Part shown: positions 23,699 to 31,494 of the stretch, piece after piece
Layout: every line of letters begins with the position of its first letter
Position numbering within the stretch: the first letter of the stretch is position 1
Origin: Candidatus Pacearchaeota archaeon
Lineage (GTDB): Archaea > Nanobdellota > Nanobdellia > Pacearchaeales > GW2011-AR1
Assembly: GCA_016181885.1 (NCBI GenBank)
Contig: JACOYJ010000005.1
Coordinates: 1-38,752 of the forward strand
Direction: 5' to 3'
Length of the DNA stretch: 38,752 nt
Made by a program: the position numbers and the translations under genes
Notes under the pieces: model-generated
Told to the model about the DNA's origin: nothing
Databases searched by the model: none
What the model saw: only the letters and a program-made list of their open reading frames with translations

Positions 23699-23800
23699 TT
23701 AACTCTTTTTAGAATTATACTCATCTCTTCTTTTTATTGCAGCTCGATATGCTTCTCTATTTGGACGAATTATATTTCCTTCTCTATCGATAAAAGGCAT
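23699..23800 (-). CDS. 33-residue ORF upstream of rpiB
   Basis: Reads MPFIDREGNIIRPNREAYRA and ends DEYNSKKS. The composition is charged and protein-like rather than the Lys/Asn/Ile/Phe mixture of random AT-rich frames. No ribosome site is evident. It lies in a 276-base spacer that also holds the promoter of the surface-protein gene (TTTATAAATAA, about 23884-23894). Function unknown; it may also be a remnant of a larger gene. Confidence 0.3.
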   Translation of the reverse strand: MPFIDREGNIIRPNREAYRAAIKRRDEYNSKKS

Positions 23801-23913
23801 ATCTCCCAATACTCTTCGAATCTTTTACACTTTAAAATACTTTTGCATTTATCCATTATTCCAACTCTCAAAATCAAAGAAAACTTTATAAATAACTTTA
23901 AACTGTATAGAAT

Positions 23914-24837
23914 ATGAAAAGAGAGTTGAATGTGGTTTTGTCTTTTGTTGTTGTAGTTCTTATGTTATCTTTAGCTTCTGCTAACATTTTTGATTTGTTC
24001 AAATCTTCAGGAAAAGCATCATTTGGAAGCCAGGATGTTTCTGTAACTGTTGCCGGAACAAATGCCCCGACAATTGACCAGCCAAACGCTGCAATTGCAA
24101 ACCAGAATCCTACAGAGGGGACAACAACAGCAGTAGCTTTTCAGGTTGTTGTTACAGATTTAGATGGAGTTGCTAATATTGATGACAGTTCGCTTATTGC
24201 CAGAGTTTCAAGAGGAGCAACAACGAGAACCGCCACATGCATAAATCCTACAAACGTTGATGCTGATACGAGAAGTTATGACTGCACTATTAACATGCAA
24301 TATTATGATGAGAACGGGGAATGGGATTTCTATGGCGAAATTAAGGATCAAGAAACAAATACAGGAACTAGAACAGTTGTTCCTTATTTTACTTATACTC
24401 TTTTGACTTCAATGCAGGTTCCTTTGTCTCCCGCAACTTTAAGCTGGCCATCTCTTAGTCCTAGTGCTTCAAATGTTCTCTCGAACAACGATCCAACTAA
24501 TGTAGTCAATACCGGAAATTATAATGGAAACGTTTTCTTACAAGCATATTATCTTCAAGGAGAGACTACTCCTGCAGAGAGCATTCCAGTAAATGTTTTT
24601 AGCGTTGATTCAGCAACTGGTGGAATTCCTCCTTCAGAATGTGATATCGGAGTTACTGCTGTTCAATTAGGTCCTGCTGATGGAAATACTGTAGATACAG
24701 GCATATCTTCAAACAAGGGAAATCCTTCTGGAGCGAATGTTTATTACTGCATTACCTCTGTTCCTTCTGTTTCTTCCCAAGTATATTCAACCTCGACAAG
24801 AGGAGCAGGATTTTCATGGAGGATCTCTTACCAATAA
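23914..24837 (+). CDS. secreted Ig-like surface protein, paralogue of the 18718 protein
   Basis: 307 residues. A signal peptide (KRELNVVLSFVVVVLMLSLA, cleavage near SAN) precedes two beta-sandwich segments. The blocks MQYYDENGEWDFYG, LSNNDPTNVVNTGNYNGNVF and YYCITSVPSVSSQVYS correspond one by one to the C-terminal quarter of the 879-residue protein at 18718. There is no C-terminal membrane helix, so it may be released or bound to partners. The next gene begins one base after its stop and encodes a membrane-anchored protein, a likely co-expressed partner. The paired Cys in each block could form disulphides. Confidence 0.7.
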   Translation: MKRELNVVLSFVVVVLMLSLASANIFDLFKSSGKASFGSQDVSVTVAGTNAPTIDQPNAAIANQNPTEGTTTAVAFQVVVTDLDGVANIDDSSLIARVSRGATTRTATCINPTNVDADTRSYDCTINMQYYDENGEWDFYGEIKDQETNTGTRTVVPYFTYTLLTSMQVPLSPATLSWPSLSPSASNVLSNNDPTNVVNTGNYNGNVFLQAYYLQGETTPAESIPVNVFSVDSATGGIPPSECDIGVTAVQLGPADGNTVDTGISSNKGNPSGANVYYCITSVPSVSSQVYSTSTRGAGFSWRISYQ

Positions 24838-24838
24838 A

Positions 24839-25348
24839 ATGATATCACATAAATTAGCTTTGTTTTTTGCAGCGGTTTTGGTAATTGGTTCGGTAAGCGC
24901 CGTTGGAATAGTCTCACCTTACTGGAAAGATTATCCTTTAAATATGGAGTATGGGGAGACAAAAATAGTTGAGTTCAACCTTCAAAATATGGTTGGTAAT
25001 GAAGATATAACTGTTGATGTGAGTCTGAAACAAGGTTCAAACATCGCTTCACTGGAAAAAACAAGATATACTGCAGCTGCAGGAACCTCCAGCACAATGA
25101 TTCCCCTAAAAATAACTATTCCTAAAGACTTTAATAAGCAAGTTCAGAAGGTTGAGCTTGAAGTTAATACAGTTTCCCCGGAAGGCGAAGGGATGATTAA
25201 TGTTGGCGCTGGATTTATTGCTTCTTTTGATGTTATTGTTTCTGGGAAAGAGGTTGAGAAAAGCACACTTGTATGGATAATCCTTGGGTTGGTTATTGCA
25301 TTGATTGTTTTATTGCTGTTAATTTTGTTAGTGATTAGAAGAAAATAA
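24839..25348 (+). CDS. signal-anchored surface protein with C-terminal membrane helix
   Basis: 169 residues from ATG 24839, one base after the upstream stop. It has an N-terminal signal peptide (KLALFFAAVLVIGSVSA), a single beta-sandwich of about 115 residues and a final membrane helix (WIILGLVIALIVLLLLILLV) with a basic RRK stop-transfer tail. This is the layout of an archaeal type-I surface protein. The sandwich resembles domains that assist or decorate glycosylated S-layer proteins, but no family is certain. Coupling with the 23914 gene suggests that they act together. Confidence 0.65.
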   Translation: MISHKLALFFAAVLVIGSVSAVGIVSPYWKDYPLNMEYGETKIVEFNLQNMVGNEDITVDVSLKQGSNIASLEKTRYTAAAGTSSTMIPLKITIPKDFNKQVQKVELEVNTVSPEGEGMINVGAGFIASFDVIVSGKEVEKSTLVWIILGLVIALIVLLLLILLVIRRK

Positions 25349-25738
25349 ATTGTTCTATGTAAAATAAACTATCTAACTTAACATTTGGTTCGCCCGATTA
25401 TTTTTTCACTTCACTAAAACAATTAATATATAGATGATCTCTTATATGGAATTAATAATAATTAAATCCTGATGGGGCTAATCAAGTTAATTTTAACATT
25501 ATAATGAGTTAAACTAAGATAGTTCGAGTTATCATTCTATTAAATCTCTCCGCATGAAAACAGAATTTATGGGAATACGCTTTTTATGCAGGGTTTGAGT
25601 AAATAAGTTAAGATTAGCAAGATTATCAAACTAAGTTTAAGTTAACATAAAATTAAATATTCTGTAAAGTAAACCCACAATCTTAGCATAAAAAATTGCT
25701 AATTCCTATCGTCGTGCATTTTATTATTAACATTAATG
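25349..25738. other. long intergenic region with hairpin, precedes repeat copy B
   Basis: 390 bases without an ORF. GCATGAAAA (25552-25560) pairs with TTTTTATGC (25581-25589) through nine pairs, one of them G-U, around a 20-base loop. Bases 25664-25687 match 5112-5135 in 20 of 24 positions, so the repeated unit extends upstream of the 101-base core in both copies. The rest is plain AT-rich sequence. Confidence 0.4.
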
Positions 25739-25839
25739 GCAAATCTGTGAATTAAATGAGCAGATAATTATATTTATTCTTCGCAGATTATTTAAGGAAT
25801 TAAACTCAGGAATGTTAAGTTGACAAGTTGACTTAACAT
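25739..25839 (+). ncRNA. structured repeat element, copy B (candidate RNA)
   Basis: 101 bases matching 5350-5450 at about 80 positions with no gap. Here stem 1 has Watson-Crick pairs where copy A has G-U, and the terminal hairpin is a perfect nine-pair stem (ATGTTAAGT with ACTTAACAT). The stem-1 loop is 28 bases and contains the identical run AATTATATTTATT. It ends 48 bases before the next ATG, upstream of that gene's likely TATA box (ATTTTAAATAC, about 25848-25858). No terminal inverted repeats or target duplication are visible that would mark a MITE. Confidence 0.5.
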
Positions 25840-25887
25840 CTTGCTAAATTTTAAATACTTATATTTGCTGTTTTAATTGATGTTAAA

Positions 25888-27174
25888 ATGAAAAAGTGGT
25901 TGATTACATGGTTGTTTGTCTTGTCATTGTTTTCTATCATTGGAGCAATTACAGGCGAGACAATAACGGGAGAGGCCTCTCAATCCCCAACAAATGTTTC
26001 TGTTTTTATCGAGCCAGGCTTGCCAGTAATCTATATTTATTCTCCTTTAAATGCAACTTATCAAGGGACTGATTTTCTCTTTAATTACTCCATAAGAAAT
26101 GACTTAAATCAAAGCTGGTATAATTTGGATAATGGCGCAAATGTTTCTTTGGGGATTTTGAAAGACAGTTCTTTAACAATTTCTTCTTCATTTGGATTTC
26201 ATACACTCTCTCTTTATGCAAATAATTCCATGGGAGAAAATTCTAAAAATATTTCATTTACTTTATTTCAAGAGCCGCCGCCAGGTTCATCATCAAGCTC
26301 ATCATCAAGTTCTGGGGGAGGCTCTTCTGGAGGTGGCGGAAGTTCTGGCGGCGGAGTGTCAGCTCCAAGTTTTGAATTAGATAAAGAAATAATTGAGGTT
26401 TCATTAATTCAGGGGGAAAGCAAGAAGGATAGCTTTATTATAAAAAATTTGGGCAGAAGAGATTTAACATTAAAAGTTGAATTAGAAGAGCTTGAAAATT
26501 TTGCAATAATTGATAAGGCTAAAATTTTATTGGGGCCCGGAGAATCTAAATCAATAGACGTTAATTTCTTTTCTCTTAGCACATTTCCTCCGGGAATTTA
26601 TGTTGGAAAAATAAATGTTGCTGATGAAAATAGGGAGCAAACCATAGTCGCCATAGTTGAAGTTAAGCCAAGAATTGCGCTTTTTGATGTCGGTGTTGAA
26701 ATATTGAAAAGAGACAAAAAATCATCCCAGGGAGACGAGATTTCAACAATTATTGAACTAACCAACATTGGACTAAGGGGGACTGCCGTTGATGTTGAGC
26801 TTGAGCTTTCAATTTTGGATTTGGATAAGGATTTAATAAAAGAATATTCCAAGGAAACACTTGCTGTTAAGGATGAGCTTACCTTAAACAGGAAACTACG
26901 GCTTCCTGAAATTATGGCGGATGGAACTTATTTGCTCGTTGCGGATTTAAAATATGAGAATATTTCCGCGAGTTCTTACGATTCTTTTGAAATAATTAAT
27001 AAGGAGCCGTTTAATTTTTTGTTGCTTTTATTAATATTGATAATTATATTGTCAATTATTATTCTTATGCTTATCTTCAGGGATAAGAAAAACAATAAGG
27101 TAAAAAGAAAAACAGGAAGCAAGGAAAAATCAAGAGTTTTCTATAAATCAACGGTGCAGGAGGAAGAGGATTAA
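25888..27174 (+). CDS. anchored surface protein with Ser/Gly linker and CARDB-like domains
   Basis: 428 residues. In order: signal peptide (LITWLFVLSLFSIIGA), an Ig-like domain to about 130, a low-complexity Ser then Gly/Ser linker (about 131-156), two CARDB-like beta-sandwiches (about 160-365), a membrane helix near 374-398 and a basic cytoplasmic tail ending FYKSTVQEEED. Several Asn-X-Ser/Thr sites in the first domain suggest glycosylation. The architecture predicts an anchored protein with an outward adhesive or sensing domain. Two variants of the tail peptide recur downstream as orphan fragments. Part of the surface gene cluster; exact role unknown. Confidence 0.7.
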   Translation: MKKWLITWLFVLSLFSIIGAITGETITGEASQSPTNVSVFIEPGLPVIYIYSPLNATYQGTDFLFNYSIRNDLNQSWYNLDNGANVSLGILKDSSLTISSSFGFHTLSLYANNSMGENSKNISFTLFQEPPPGSSSSSSSSSGGGSSGGGGSSGGGVSAPSFELDKEIIEVSLIQGESKKDSFIIKNLGRRDLTLKVELEELENFAIIDKAKILLGPGESKSIDVNFFSLSTFPPGIYVGKINVADENREQTIVAIVEVKPRIALFDVGVEILKRDKKSSQGDEISTIIELTNIGLRGTAVDVELELSILDLDKDLIKEYSKETLAVKDELTLNRKLRLPEIMADGTYLLVADLKYENISASSYDSFEIINKEPFNFLLLLLILIIILSIIILMLIFRDKKNNKVKRKTGSKEKSRVFYKSTVQEEED

Positions 27175-27211
27175 ATATTTTTATAAATCGATTGTGAAAG
27201 AAGAGGACTAA
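27175..27211 (+). repeat. orphan second copy of the FYKS-EED tail
   Basis: Directly after the stop of the surface gene, one frame reads FYKSIVKEED and then a stop (about 27179-27211). It repeats the end of that gene, FYKSTVQEEED, with two changes. A third variant is at 28116-28178. These look like ends left by tandem duplication and deletion. Confidence 0.5.
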
Positions 27212-27214
27212 AAA

Positions 27215-27301
27215 ATGGAAAAAGTTTCTATATTTATTGATGGAAGCAATTTTTACCATAGCACAGCAAAGAAAGGCAAAAAAGTCTGCAGATCACTTTA
27301 A
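27215..27301 (+). pseudogene. truncated NYN/LabA-type nuclease gene (N-terminus only)
   Basis: An ATG at 27215 opens 28 codons reading EKVSIFIDGSNFYHSTAKKG. I-F-I-D-G-S-N-F-Y is the first strand of the NYN (LabA/DUF88) ribonuclease fold, with its first catalytic Asp. The frame stops after KKVCRSL, whereas an intact domain has about 150 residues. No continuation is visible in any frame downstream, where the VapBC pair now sits on the other strand. It was probably cut off by the rearrangement that brought in the VapBC genes. Confidence 0.6.
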
Positions 27302-27392
27302 TTATATACTATTTTTTCTCAATTTCCAAAAGAGAAACGTTTATCCAGCACACGAAACAATAGTGTTTCAGATATAACAAAACTTTTTGAAT

Positions 27393-27788
27393 TTACGGCA
27401 CTTCTCTTTTAATTTCCGAAACCTTATCAAAATGCTTGTCAAATGAAATTATCTGCGCGCATTTTAATGAAAAAGCGGATTGGAGTGTAATTGAATCTTC
27501 ATAATCTAGACTGTATTTTTCCATTAATTCCAGGGCATTAATCCTGTCTTTTATAGATACTTGATAAATTCTCAGGCCTTTGTATTTTGATAAGCTAAAA
27601 ATAAACGCGCGAATTTTTTCATTTTTTATATTACATCTAGTCATAGATAAAATTATTGAGTCTATAGTGAAGCTTGAAATAAAGGCCAGTTTTTTCCTTT
27701 CCAGGACTTCACGTAAAAACTTTTTGCACTGTTCTGATTTGTTTTGTTGAAGCAAAACTTCTAAGAAAATATTAGCGTCTATGAGCAT
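27393..27788 (-). CDS. VapC-type PIN toxin, copy 1
   Basis: 131 residues, a full PIN domain: LIDANIFLEVLL with Asp at 4, a Ser/Thr-Asp block (TIDSIILSM), DYEDSITLQSA near 95-105 and IISFDKHFDKV near 113-123. The acidic residues would hold metal for RNA cleavage. It overlaps the antitoxin gene by 17 bases. It differs from copy 2 (35220-35615) at about 11 of 131 residues, several of them at the last seven positions where the copies end. Likely a toxin kept in check by its partner; target RNA unknown. Confidence 0.85.
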   Translation of the reverse strand: MLIDANIFLEVLLQQNKSEQCKKFLREVLERKKLAFISSFTIDSIILSMTRCNIKNEKIRAFIFSLSKYKGLRIYQVSIKDRINALELMEKYSLDYEDSITLQSAFSLKCAQIISFDKHFDKVSEIKREVP

Positions 27789-28041
27789 GTTTTTTTATTA
27801 CCCCTTCCCACGCTTCATGTTGCAATTCAACAGAGCTTTTCTTTGCATTTTTCATTATCCCTGAAATAGCTTCAATAGGATCCTCAATATCTTCTGGTTC
27901 AATGTATGAAAAAGTCCAGCTTTCAATGGCTTCTTGAGCGGCTTCGCTAATAGATCCTTTTTGGTATCCAAACTTAGCCATTGCTAACTTTCTAAATTTC
28001 TCTTCAATTTTTTCAGGTAATTTAATCTTGAGTTCTCCCAT
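27772..28041 (-). CDS. VapB-type ribbon-helix-helix antitoxin, copy 1
   Basis: 89 residues. The first strand and helix (ELKIKLPEKIEEKFRKLAMA) and the second helix (GSISEAAQEAIESW) form a ribbon-helix-helix DNA-binding domain. The rest, acidic then basic, would wrap the PIN toxin. It differs from copy 2 at five residues. The palindrome at 28050-28065 is a likely autoregulatory operator, directly downstream of the TATA box. It is the first gene of the operon. Confidence 0.85.
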   Translation of the reverse strand: MGELKIKLPEKIEEKFRKLAMAKFGYQKGSISEAAQEAIESWTFSYIEPEDIEDPIEAISGIMKNAKKSSVELQHEAWEGVIKKHAHRR

Positions 28042-28049
28042 AATCCCTT

Positions 28050-28071
28050 AAGTCCATATGTACTTTTAAAT
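28050..28071 (-). promoter_or_regulatory. VapBC copy 1 operator and TATA box
   Basis: AAGTCCATATGTACTT (28050-28065) is a palindrome with one broken pair, at the C in 28054. In copy 2 the same site is perfect. The TATA box TTTTAAAT (28064-28071) is centred 26 bases from the ATG, so a dimer on the palindrome would block polymerase. Confidence 0.6.
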
Positions 28072-28100
28072 CTTTAGGTTTTATATCCTCTTTAATTTAG

Positions 28101-28178
28101 CCAAGTTTGGACGAAGTAAAGAAGAAAGATAAATCATTTTACAAACCAATTGCCAAAAGAGAAGAGGATATTAACTAA
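28101..28178 (+). pseudogene. C-terminal tail fragment, third FYK-EED copy
   Basis: After the short motif CCAAGTTTGGACGAA (28101-28115), which recurs as CCAAGCTTGGGCGAA at 34735-34749, a frame reads KKKDKSFYKPIAKREEDIN and then TAA at 28176-28178. It resembles the tail of the surface protein at 25888. There is no start codon, so it is a fragment. Confidence 0.4.
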
Positions 28179-28441
28179 TCAAACGCCGTGTATGTTGCTA
28201 AAACATTGTGATCATTTTCACCAATTAGCAGGTATATTGAATCAATATATAACGCCACCCTCCTATCAAGCTGTGTGAGGTCAGCCTCCAGATTTTCTTT
28301 ATCTCCATGACGACAATAGCCTCCCGTCGAAATGTAATCTCCTGGTCTAAGGGATGTTGAATCTGGAAAAATAGCGGTTACTTCATTCAATCTTTTTGGA
28401 ACAAATAATGTAAAAGAAGTCTCCCTTCCTTGTGAAACCAT
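28175..28441 (-). CDS. small hypothetical protein
   Basis: 88 residues from ATG 28441; the longer frame to 28489 is antisense to a toxin remnant, so I reject it. No domain is recognised. It is rich in short beta-strands (TSFTLFVPKRLNEVTAIFPD; VALYIDSIYLLIG) and has one Cys. It starts exactly where the MazF remnant on the other strand begins, so it may have arrived with the rearrangement that cut that gene. Confidence 0.45.
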   Translation of the reverse strand: MVSQGRETSFTLFVPKRLNEVTAIFPDSTSLRPGDYISTGGYCRHGDKENLEADLTQLDRRVALYIDSIYLLIGENDHNVLATYTAFD

Positions 28442-28614
28442 TCTTTGTTCTAATAGAAAATAAGAACTTGTTAGAAGGGACAATTCCATTAAAAAGCAGG
28501 GTTAAAGTTGATAAGCTATTTACCTTAGACAAAAGCATAGTAATAAAAAGCGTCGCAAGACTAAATAAGGATGCATTCCAAAAAATCAGGGAAGAATTTT
28601 GCAGGCTTGTTTAA
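28442..28614 (+). pseudogene. MazF-type toxin remnant, C-terminal half
   Basis: The frame reads VLIENKNLLEGTIPLKSRVK and continues DKLFTLDKSIVIKSVARLNK to REEFCRLV. It corresponds to the C-terminal half of the MazF fragment at 17523-17809 and retains the part that copy lacks. The N-terminal half, with the R-Q-G-E start, is absent: homology ends at about 28441, where the gene on the - strand starts. The 30 bases before the stop are identical to those of the other copy. Confidence 0.7.
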
Positions 28615-28651
28615 CCAAAATTAATAAAAACCCATTTCCCTTATTTTACCT

Positions 28652-30868
28652 ATGAAAAAGAAGAGGTTGAAAATTTTTAATTCAATTAATATAATCCTTA
28701 TTTCTTTGTTGGCTGTTGAATTAATCTTAGTTGGAAATTGGGCTATGACGGGGAATCCGGTGAGGGGGGTGAGTTTGGATGGGGAAGGAGAAAATAAAAT
28801 ACCTCTTGTTAGTACCACAAACATTTCAGAAAATAAAACATGCAAAACCGAGATTTGCGGGAGACTTGATAGCGATTGTGATGGATTGATTGATGACCCT
28901 TTTTTATGTGATTTAATGTCTAAAGCTAAAGACAGCCCAAAATTTAACGGTTATATTGTCCAATTAAAAGGTGATTCAGCTTCTCAATACTATCTAAAAC
29001 AAAAACAGGACAAATCGTTATCAGAAACAAAAATAAAAGAGAATACAAATTCCTACAGAAAAAACCTTGTTGATAAACAAAACTCTCTTGAAAGCAAAAT
29101 AAAAAATATCTATCCAAAAGCAAAAATCGATTCAAAAATACAGAATGTTTTCAATGGCTTTGCAGTTTTTGACATTTCAGGAGCCGATGTCGAAAAAATA
29201 AAGAATTTACCTGAAGTTAAATCAGTTTCTCCAAATTATGAAGTTCATACAACTTTAATGGATTCTGTTCCTTTGATTAATGCTGATGATGTATGGAATA
29301 TACAACTTAATGGAACAAATTTAACTGGAGAAGGCGTTATTATTGGAATTATTGATACTGGTGTTGATTATACTCATCCAGATTTAGGAGGATGCCAGAT
29401 AGCATGGTATAACCTTACAGACATTGTCACAGAACCCGTCTATCTTGAAAGTGACCACCCTTATAGTGAAGGATACTCTCTTGATTGGTGGCTAGGCACT
29501 CCTCCACCCTATACGGGATACGATGTTCTATCGGCTCATTTTCAAAAGATTGAACTAAGAAAGGATATTGATTTCCTTAATATTTATGACGCCAACACAA
29601 ATGAACTATTGAACTCTTATACTGGAAACCACAGCGATATCTGGACTTTAAACGCATCAAAAGGGAATCTTCATATAAAACTTGTCATGCCAAATGCCAC
29701 TCAAAACACTTCAACCCAGCATTATGGAATTCTATTAGATTTTAAGAGATATACCAGGGGGGAGATGATTTATCCTCCTTGTGAAAAAGTAATTAGGGGC
29801 TGGGATTTTATAAATAATGATGCTGATCCAATAGATGATCATGGACACGGAACTCATGTTGCTTCAATAGCTGCTGGAAATGGTGTTTTGAGAGGAGTTG
29901 CACCAGATGCTAAGATATATGTGTATAAAGTTTTAGGAAGCTCAGGCCTTGGCTTTGATAATACAATTATTTCAGCGATAGAAAGATCAGCTGATCCAAA
30001 TCAAGACGGAGATTTTTCTGACCACCTAGAGGTTATAAGTATGAGTTTTGGAAGTTATGGGAACTCAGATGATATAAAATCACAAGTCGTAGATAGTGTT
30101 ATTGATTTGGGGGTTGTTGCTGTTGTCTCTGCTGGGAATTTTGGTCCTGGAGCTCAAATTGGTGGAGGATGTAGACACGGGGAAGACACAACTGGATCAT
30201 CGTACTCTATATGTTCTCCAGGAACAGCAAGAAAAGCAATAACTGTTGGAGCTTCAGACAAAAGTGATTTGATCGCTGGATTTAGTTCTAGAGGGCCAAC
30301 TATTAATGGAATTCAAAAACCAGATATGACTGCTCCAGGTGTTTATATTTGTGCAACACAATGGGATTCTGCTTGGGAAAGTGATAAGTGTATAGATAAT
30401 GAACATGTGGCTATTTCTGGAACTTCTATGTCAACGCCAATGGTGGCAGGTGCAGTTGCTTTAATTAAACAAGCCCATCCTGATTGGACTCCTGAACAAA
30501 TTAAACAAACATTGAAAAATGGGGCAAAAAATTTAGGTTACGATGTTAACACTCAAGGTGCAGGAAGATTGGATATTTTAAATTCATTATTAACATCTTG
30601 CACCGACACCGACGGCGGAATAAACTACAATACAAAAGGAGCAGTAACTATTACAAACTCTTCCGGAACATTTGGCTATCAGGATATTTGTCTGCTTAAG
30701 AATAATTTGCGAGAGGCATATTGCGATGGAAATAATCTTGCGTATTCCACTTACAGCTGTCCTTCATCGGGAAAAGTCTGTTCTGACGGGGTATGCAGAA
30801 CATCCCCTTCAGGTGGCGGTCCTTCTTGTTATTATGACAAGATAAAGAGAGCTTATGTCTGCAAATAG
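28652..30868 (+). CDS. subtilisin-family serine protease with CUB-like insert
   Basis: 738 residues. A signal or anchor segment lies at about 11-30, then an inhibitor-I9-like propeptide at about 97-200. The catalytic domain has Asp235 in IIDTGVDYTHPDLG, His399 in DDHGHGTHVA, the oxyanion Asn496 in SAGN and Ser592 in SGTSMSTPMVAGA. Between Asp and His sits a long insert (about 245-375); its middle (HFQKIELRKDIDFLNIYDAN, then SYTG, ending HYGILLDF) has a CUB-like pattern. The last 90 residues are Cys-rich. The protease is probably exported and self-processed, and may mature the neighbouring surface proteins, although substrates are inferred from position only. It ends with a TAG. Confidence 0.88.
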   Translation: MKKKRLKIFNSINIILISLLAVELILVGNWAMTGNPVRGVSLDGEGENKIPLVSTTNISENKTCKTEICGRLDSDCDGLIDDPFLCDLMSKAKDSPKFNGYIVQLKGDSASQYYLKQKQDKSLSETKIKENTNSYRKNLVDKQNSLESKIKNIYPKAKIDSKIQNVFNGFAVFDISGADVEKIKNLPEVKSVSPNYEVHTTLMDSVPLINADDVWNIQLNGTNLTGEGVIIGIIDTGVDYTHPDLGGCQIAWYNLTDIVTEPVYLESDHPYSEGYSLDWWLGTPPPYTGYDVLSAHFQKIELRKDIDFLNIYDANTNELLNSYTGNHSDIWTLNASKGNLHIKLVMPNATQNTSTQHYGILLDFKRYTRGEMIYPPCEKVIRGWDFINNDADPIDDHGHGTHVASIAAGNGVLRGVAPDAKIYVYKVLGSSGLGFDNTIISAIERSADPNQDGDFSDHLEVISMSFGSYGNSDDIKSQVVDSVIDLGVVAVVSAGNFGPGAQIGGGCRHGEDTTGSSYSICSPGTARKAITVGASDKSDLIAGFSSRGPTINGIQKPDMTAPGVYICATQWDSAWESDKCIDNEHVAISGTSMSTPMVAGAVALIKQAHPDWTPEQIKQTLKNGAKNLGYDVNTQGAGRLDILNSLLTSCTDTDGGINYNTKGAVTITNSSGTFGYQDICLLKNNLREAYCDGNNLAYSTYSCPSSGKVCSDGVCRTSPSGGGPSCYYDKIKRAYVCK

Positions 30869-30909
30869 AATGAAAAAAGTCTGTCCTGCACAGCTTACTT
30901 AAGCAGGAG

Positions 30910-31143
30910 TTAATCCACAGCCTCTATCTTAACATTTGCTGGAAGAGGAATTCTTATGTCTTTCATTCCGCCTCTTTTCACAAAGTCAAAAATCTTATAC
31001 CCTTTAAGTTCATTAGTTTCCATATCATGAGCCTCAAATATCCCCTCCTCAATTTCATCAAAAATACATTGTGACGGCTGAGATATAGTTATCTCTAAAA
31101 TGTCAGCTTCTTTATCGTAGTATATATCTAAATTTTGTTTCAT
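30910..31143 (-). CDS. DUF2283-family small protein
   Basis: 77 residues. The opening IYYDKEADILEITISQ and GYKIFDFVKRG match the small DUF2283 fold as I remember it. Members often sit beside toxin-like genes. Here the ATG follows the stop of the 99-residue gene by one base, so the pair is one operon, and this protein may be the antitoxin. This is inferred from family habit. Confidence 0.7.
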   Translation of the reverse strand: MKQNLDIYYDKEADILEITISQPSQCIFDEIEEGIFEAHDMETNELKGYKIFDFVKRGGMKDIRIPLPANVKIEAVD

Positions 31144-31144
31144 G

Positions 31145-31444
31145 TTATCTTATTAGCTTTCTAGTAAGGAAAGCTGTAGTAACAAAACCATCACCATTTA
31201 AATATTTAACCCCAACAAGTAAATAAACTCCTCTCTCTTTTATATAAAGATAGTAATCCGCTTTCTTATTATCTAAGGTATGTGTAACAATTTTAGAAGG
31301 TTTTGTCAAAGCCTCTTTTATTTCTTGCAGATAATTAGTCATGTAAGGATGTAAAGAACTTGGAGAAGTTATATGTTTCCATCTTTCCTTTGAAAGATGT
31401 ATTTTCCTTCCTGATTTATCCACTATTTCAAAGATCACATCCAT
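31145..31444 (-). CDS. putative toxin, PBECR/DUF4258-like nuclease fold
   Basis: 99 residues. RKIHLSKERWKHITSPSSLH, then a helix with two prolines, then YYLYIKERGVYLLVGVKYLN and TTAFLTRKLIR: this is the layout of the small RelE-like or Barnase-EndoU-ColicinE5-like nucleases (PBECR, DUF4258). The His in the first block is a possible catalytic residue. It leads the operon with the DUF2283 gene. A TATA box (ATTTTATAAAG, about 31464-31474) is centred 26 bases before the ATG. Toxin activity is an inference from the neighbour and the fold. Confidence 0.6.
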   Translation of the reverse strand: MDVIFEIVDKSGRKIHLSKERWKHITSPSSLHPYMTNYLQEIKEALTKPSKIVTHTLDNKKADYYLYIKERGVYLLVGVKYLNGDGFVTTAFLTRKLIR

Positions 31445-31494
31445 TTAATCCCAAAGGTCTTTTTCTTTATAAAATATCCTAAAAAACAAAATTA

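Noticed and set aside
5350-25839. The 101-base copies as a MITE
   Set aside because: No terminal inverted repeats or matching target duplications are visible at the edges, and the pair-preserving changes argue for an RNA.
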